Source of the DNA: Candidatus Atribacteria bacterium | GTDB lineage: Bacteria; Atribacterota; JS1; SB-45; 34-128 | Assembly: GCA_003451675.1 (NCBI GenBank) | Contig: DMCY01000029.1 | Location: forward strand, 1 to 15,882 | DNA: 15,882 nucleotides | Direction: 5' to 3' | In this document: positions 13,589-15,882 of the stretch, one piece after another | Layout: every line of letters starts with the position of its first letter | Numbering within the stretch: position 1 is the stretch's first letter | Notes under the pieces: generated by a model | The model's input: the letters and a program-made list of their open reading frames with translations, nothing else | What the model was told of the DNA's origin: nothing | Databases searched by the model: none | Made by a program: the position numbers and the translations under genes

Positions 13589-15637
13589 GTGAAAACATTA
13601 TCGCTTAATGGTACATGGAAATATCGTTTAAATGATGGAAAAAAGTATCGTGATATTCAAGTTCCCTCTAATTGGTATCTACAGGGATTGAATCACAGTG
13701 GAAAGGTGTATTACCAAAAGAAATTTGAGATATCAACTCAGAAAGATAAGGATTATTACCTAATCTTTAAAGGAGTGGATTATTTCTGTAAGGTCAAATT
13801 GAATGGAAGATTAATCGGAGAACATGAAGGATATTTTCAAGAATTTTCGTTTCATATAACTGATATATTGAAAGATTGCGAAAATCTTCTGGAAGTTGAG
13901 GTGGATTCACCTCTCGAGTCTGTGGATATCTGGCCTAACAAGAAAGGTCTAATAAAAGGGATCTTTAACCATCATGACACCCGTCCGGGTAGCTGGGATC
14001 CTGAATATGGGCAGGATAGAAATACCGGGGGTATATGGAATGGTGTTTTAATTGAAGAAAAAAGTAAAATATGTATAGATAAAAATATTAAGGTATCTCC
14101 GTTGCTGTTAAGAGATGGCAGGGCACGCTTAGATATAGATATACTTTTGGATAATAATGATTTCCCGCAAGAAATAGAAATCAAGTTAGAAATATCGGGA
14201 ATTGGATTTAAAAAAAATTGTAAAATTAATAAAAAGATTTTTTTATCCTCTGGCAAGAATCATATTCATTTAGTTAAGACAATAGATAAACCTAAATTAT
14301 GGACCACCTGGGACAGAGGGGAACCGTATTTATATAATTTAAGATGTAAGATTTTAAATTTAGCAAAAGAAAGATTAGATGAAGAATCAGTACGATTTGG
14401 TATAAGAGAAATAAAGGTAGATGATAGATGGAATTGGTATCTAAACGGTAAGCGGTTCTTTCCTCGGGGTACAAACTTCATTCCTACTCAATGGCTAAGT
14501 GAATACGATAATAAAATGATAGTTCGAGATATAAGAATGTTGAAAGAGGCTAATGTAAACGCTGTAAGAGTTCATGCTCACATTAATCGTCAAGAATTCT
14601 ATGATGCCTGTGATGAAGCAGGAATATTAGTCTGGCAGGATTTTCCTCTTCAATGGAGTTATGAGGAGACTGATGAATTTGCTCAGAATGCGGTTAGCCA
14701 GATTGAGGATATGATAGATCAGTTTTACAACCATCCCAGTATAGTTGTTTGGTGCTGCCAAAACGAACCGAGCTTTAATAGACACACACTTGATCCCCTC
14801 TTATATATGACGGCAAAAGCAAAAGATTCCACCAGATATATTGATATTGCCTCTGACTTTGCCTATCATCCCTATCCGGGATGGTACCGAACTAATTACT
14901 TCGAATTTTATTCTATTCCAGGTGCGCCATTTATCAGTGAGTTTGGAGCTCAGGCACTTCCCAATCTGGAGACAATGAGGGAAATGATGAAAGAGGATGA
15001 ACTTTGGCCTCCCAAGTGGCCAGTATGGGCTTATCATGATTTTCAATATGACCCTACTTTTAATGTTGCCCAAATAGATATGGGTAACTCTCTTGAAGAA
15101 TTTATAGAGAACAGTCAGAACTATCAAGCAAAATTGTTAAAATATGCTATAGAAAATTATCGCAAGAATAAATATTCTAAAGTGACCGGAATATTTCAAT
15201 TTATGTTCGTAGATAATTGGAATGCTATTACCTGGAGTGTGGTGGATTATTTTCGAAGACCAAAGAAAGCTTATGATGTTTTGAAAACTGTTTACCAACC
15301 AGTATTAATTGGGGTGGATTTAGATAGGGAAAAAGTAAATTTAAATAAAACTAATAGTTTTCCTAATATCTGGATAGTTAATGATACACTGGATAAATAC
15401 GAAAATGTATATGCCGAGATAGGCTTATTTAAGGACAAAGAGATAATAATGGATAAGAGGATAGAAATAGATTATATACCTGCTGATAATGTAAAATATT
15501 TTTCTAATTCCCTACTATCAGAAGGGTTTAAGAATTTAAATTTAAAGGAAAAGGGTAAATATGTAATAAAGATAAAACTATTAGATAGTAGGGGTAAGAT
15601 TATTTCAAAAAATTTTTATAAAATAGAAGTGGTATAA
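13589..15637 (+). CDS. Family 2 glycoside hydrolase, beta-mannosidase-like
   Basis: A retaining exo-beta-glycosidase of GH2 (beta-mannosidase/beta-galactosidase/glucuronidase clan). The 682-aa protein has an N-terminal sugar-binding jelly-roll domain (about 1-155, starting LSLNGTWKYRLNDG), an Ig-like sandwich (about 160-275), and a TIM barrel from about 280. The acid/base is E393 in QNEP, and the nucleophile is E451 in FISEFGAQALP. The SEFG-x-Q-x-x-P form is closest to beta-mannosidases among those I know. A short C-terminal beta domain follows (about 575-682). There is no signal peptide, so it acts in the cytoplasm on glycosides brought in by the ABC importer. The GTG at 13589 has SD TAGGAGG. 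The specificity (mannose, glucosamine, galactose or uronic acid) is not settled by sequence reading. Confidence 0.9.
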   Translation: MKTLSLNGTWKYRLNDGKKYRDIQVPSNWYLQGLNHSGKVYYQKKFEISTQKDKDYYLIFKGVDYFCKVKLNGRLIGEHEGYFQEFSFHITDILKDCENLLEVEVDSPLESVDIWPNKKGLIKGIFNHHDTRPGSWDPEYGQDRNTGGIWNGVLIEEKSKICIDKNIKVSPLLLRDGRARLDIDILLDNNDFPQEIEIKLEISGIGFKKNCKINKKIFLSSGKNHIHLVKTIDKPKLWTTWDRGEPYLYNLRCKILNLAKERLDEESVRFGIREIKVDDRWNWYLNGKRFFPRGTNFIPTQWLSEYDNKMIVRDIRMLKEANVNAVRVHAHINRQEFYDACDEAGILVWQDFPLQWSYEETDEFAQNAVSQIEDMIDQFYNHPSIVVWCCQNEPSFNRHTLDPLLYMTAKAKDSTRYIDIASDFAYHPYPGWYRTNYFEFYSIPGAPFISEFGAQALPNLETMREMMKEDELWPPKWPVWAYHDFQYDPTFNVAQIDMGNSLEEFIENSQNYQAKLLKYAIENYRKNKYSKVTGIFQFMFVDNWNAITWSVVDYFRRPKKAYDVLKTVYQPVLIGVDLDREKVNLNKTNSFPNIWIVNDTLDKYENVYAEIGLFKDKEIIMDKRIEIDYIPADNVKYFSNSLLSEGFKNLNLKEKGKYVIKIKLLDSRGKIISKNFYKIEVV

Positions 15638-15717
15638 GTTTTTAGTAGTATTTTTTGAATATTCGAGTAGATAGTGTAAAATTTTAGAAGGGGGTTTTGA
15701 AGAAAAAGGCTTGCCAA

Positions 15718-15801
15718 GAGGTAAATAAAAAAGGTAGACTTACCTCAAGAACAAAAAAGAAAAAGAATAAACATTCTTTTTCAAAAGGAGGTAAATCTAC
15801 C
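15718..15801 (+). promoter_or_regulatory. Hairpin leader that buries the transposase SD
   Basis: The outer stem pairs GGTAGACTTACCTC (15733-15746) with GAGGTAAATCTACC (15788-15801), 13 of 14 pairs; the second arm contains most of the SD AAAAGGAGG (15783-15791). Inside it is a perfect 10-bp stem GAAAAAGAAT/ATTCTTTTTC (15759-15768, 15773-15782), loop AAAC. An earlier GAGGTAA (15718-15724) can pair with the same TTACCTC (15740-15746) and would free the SD, so two exclusive folds exist. Burying the SD in read-through RNA is a known way for IS elements to limit transposase. Confidence 0.6.
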
Positions 15802-15803
15802 CT

Positions 15804-15882
15804 ATGGAAAACTTAGAAGTAACCATAAACTTACCATGTCTTAAATTAAATATACCAGAAGATAGAATAAATTTCCATACCC
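15804..15882 (+). CDS. Probable transposase, N-terminal fragment
   Basis: ATG at 15804 opens a frame that runs off the window; the visible part begins MENLEVTINLPCLKLNIPED. SD GGAGG (15787-15791) lies 12 nt upstream, slightly far. No domain is visible in 26 residues. The transposase call rests on the IS-like end motif, the SD-sequestering leader and the second, decayed copy elsewhere in the window. It could be another kind of gene. Confidence 0.4.
   Translation, partial: MENLEVTINLPCLKLNIPEDRINFHT

Larger units (their letters stand above)
15651..15882 (+). mobile_element. Left end of an insertion sequence (partial)
   Basis: It begins 14 bp after the glycosidase stop with TTTTTTGAATATTCG and AGTGTAAAAT, similar to IS256-family ends that finish in GTGTAAAA (family call from memory, tentative). 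A structured leader (15718-15801) and the start of an ORF at 15804 follow, and the window ends inside the element. A decayed second copy of this leader lies at 6587-6650. Confidence 0.55.

Noticed and set aside
14801..15127. Minus-strand 108-codon open frame
   Set aside because: It is opposite the catalytic barrel of the glycosidase, including the nucleophile; a shadow frame.

Overview
The window is AT-rich bacterial DNA with compact operons, short Shine-Dalgarno (SD) sequences close to the GGAGG consensus, some GTG/TTG starts, several radical-SAM and Fe-S proteins, and intergenic DNA full of small palindromes and micro-repeats. This suggests an anaerobe. The sugar-binding protein has a cleavable signal peptide with no lipobox cysteine, which fits a diderm better than a classical monoderm Firmicute. 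Atribacterota- or Thermotogota-like bacteria are possible, but that is a low-confidence inference and nothing here fixes the taxon.

Region 1 (1-2981 and on to 3871). A signal peptidase I gene (lepB, minus strand) is flanked by repeat-rich non-coding DNA: a near-perfect 22-bp-arm palindrome at 69-120 and a cluster of short palindromes at 953-1135. A plus-strand operon follows: a HAD phosphatase, a PflX-type radical SAM protein and an EamA/DMT transporter.

Region 2 (3872-6600). A 386-bp non-autonomous mobile element (25-bp imperfect terminal inverted repeats, 8-bp target duplication TAATCTTT) sits between the EamA gene and a convergent minus-strand pair. The pair is a membrane-tethered winged-helix protein (upstream) and a 471-aa radical SAM/SPASM-like protein (downstream). 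Without the element, the two convergent stop codons would be 4 bp apart.

Region 3 (6600-15637). A sugar import and hydrolysis locus: a LacI-family repressor with a perfect 20-bp operator over its own promoter, an MsmK/UgpC-type ATPase, a periplasmic binding protein, two MalF/MalG-type permeases, an unusual HTH plus multi-cluster ferredoxin-like protein, and a cytoplasmic family 2 glycoside hydrolase resembling beta-mannosidases. The likely logic is that an oligosaccharide or beta-glycoside is bound outside, imported intact and cleaved inside, with the LacI protein releasing the operon when a sugar ligand is present. The job of the Fe-S protein in this setting is unknown.

Region 4 (15651-15882). 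The left end of an insertion sequence runs off the window: an IS256-like end motif, a nested hairpin that buries the ribosome binding site, and the first codons of a probable transposase. A decayed copy of the same leader, in the same orientation, lies at 6587-6650. The sugar locus is therefore bracketed by direct copies of one IS end. No tRNA, rRNA or CRISPR array was found.
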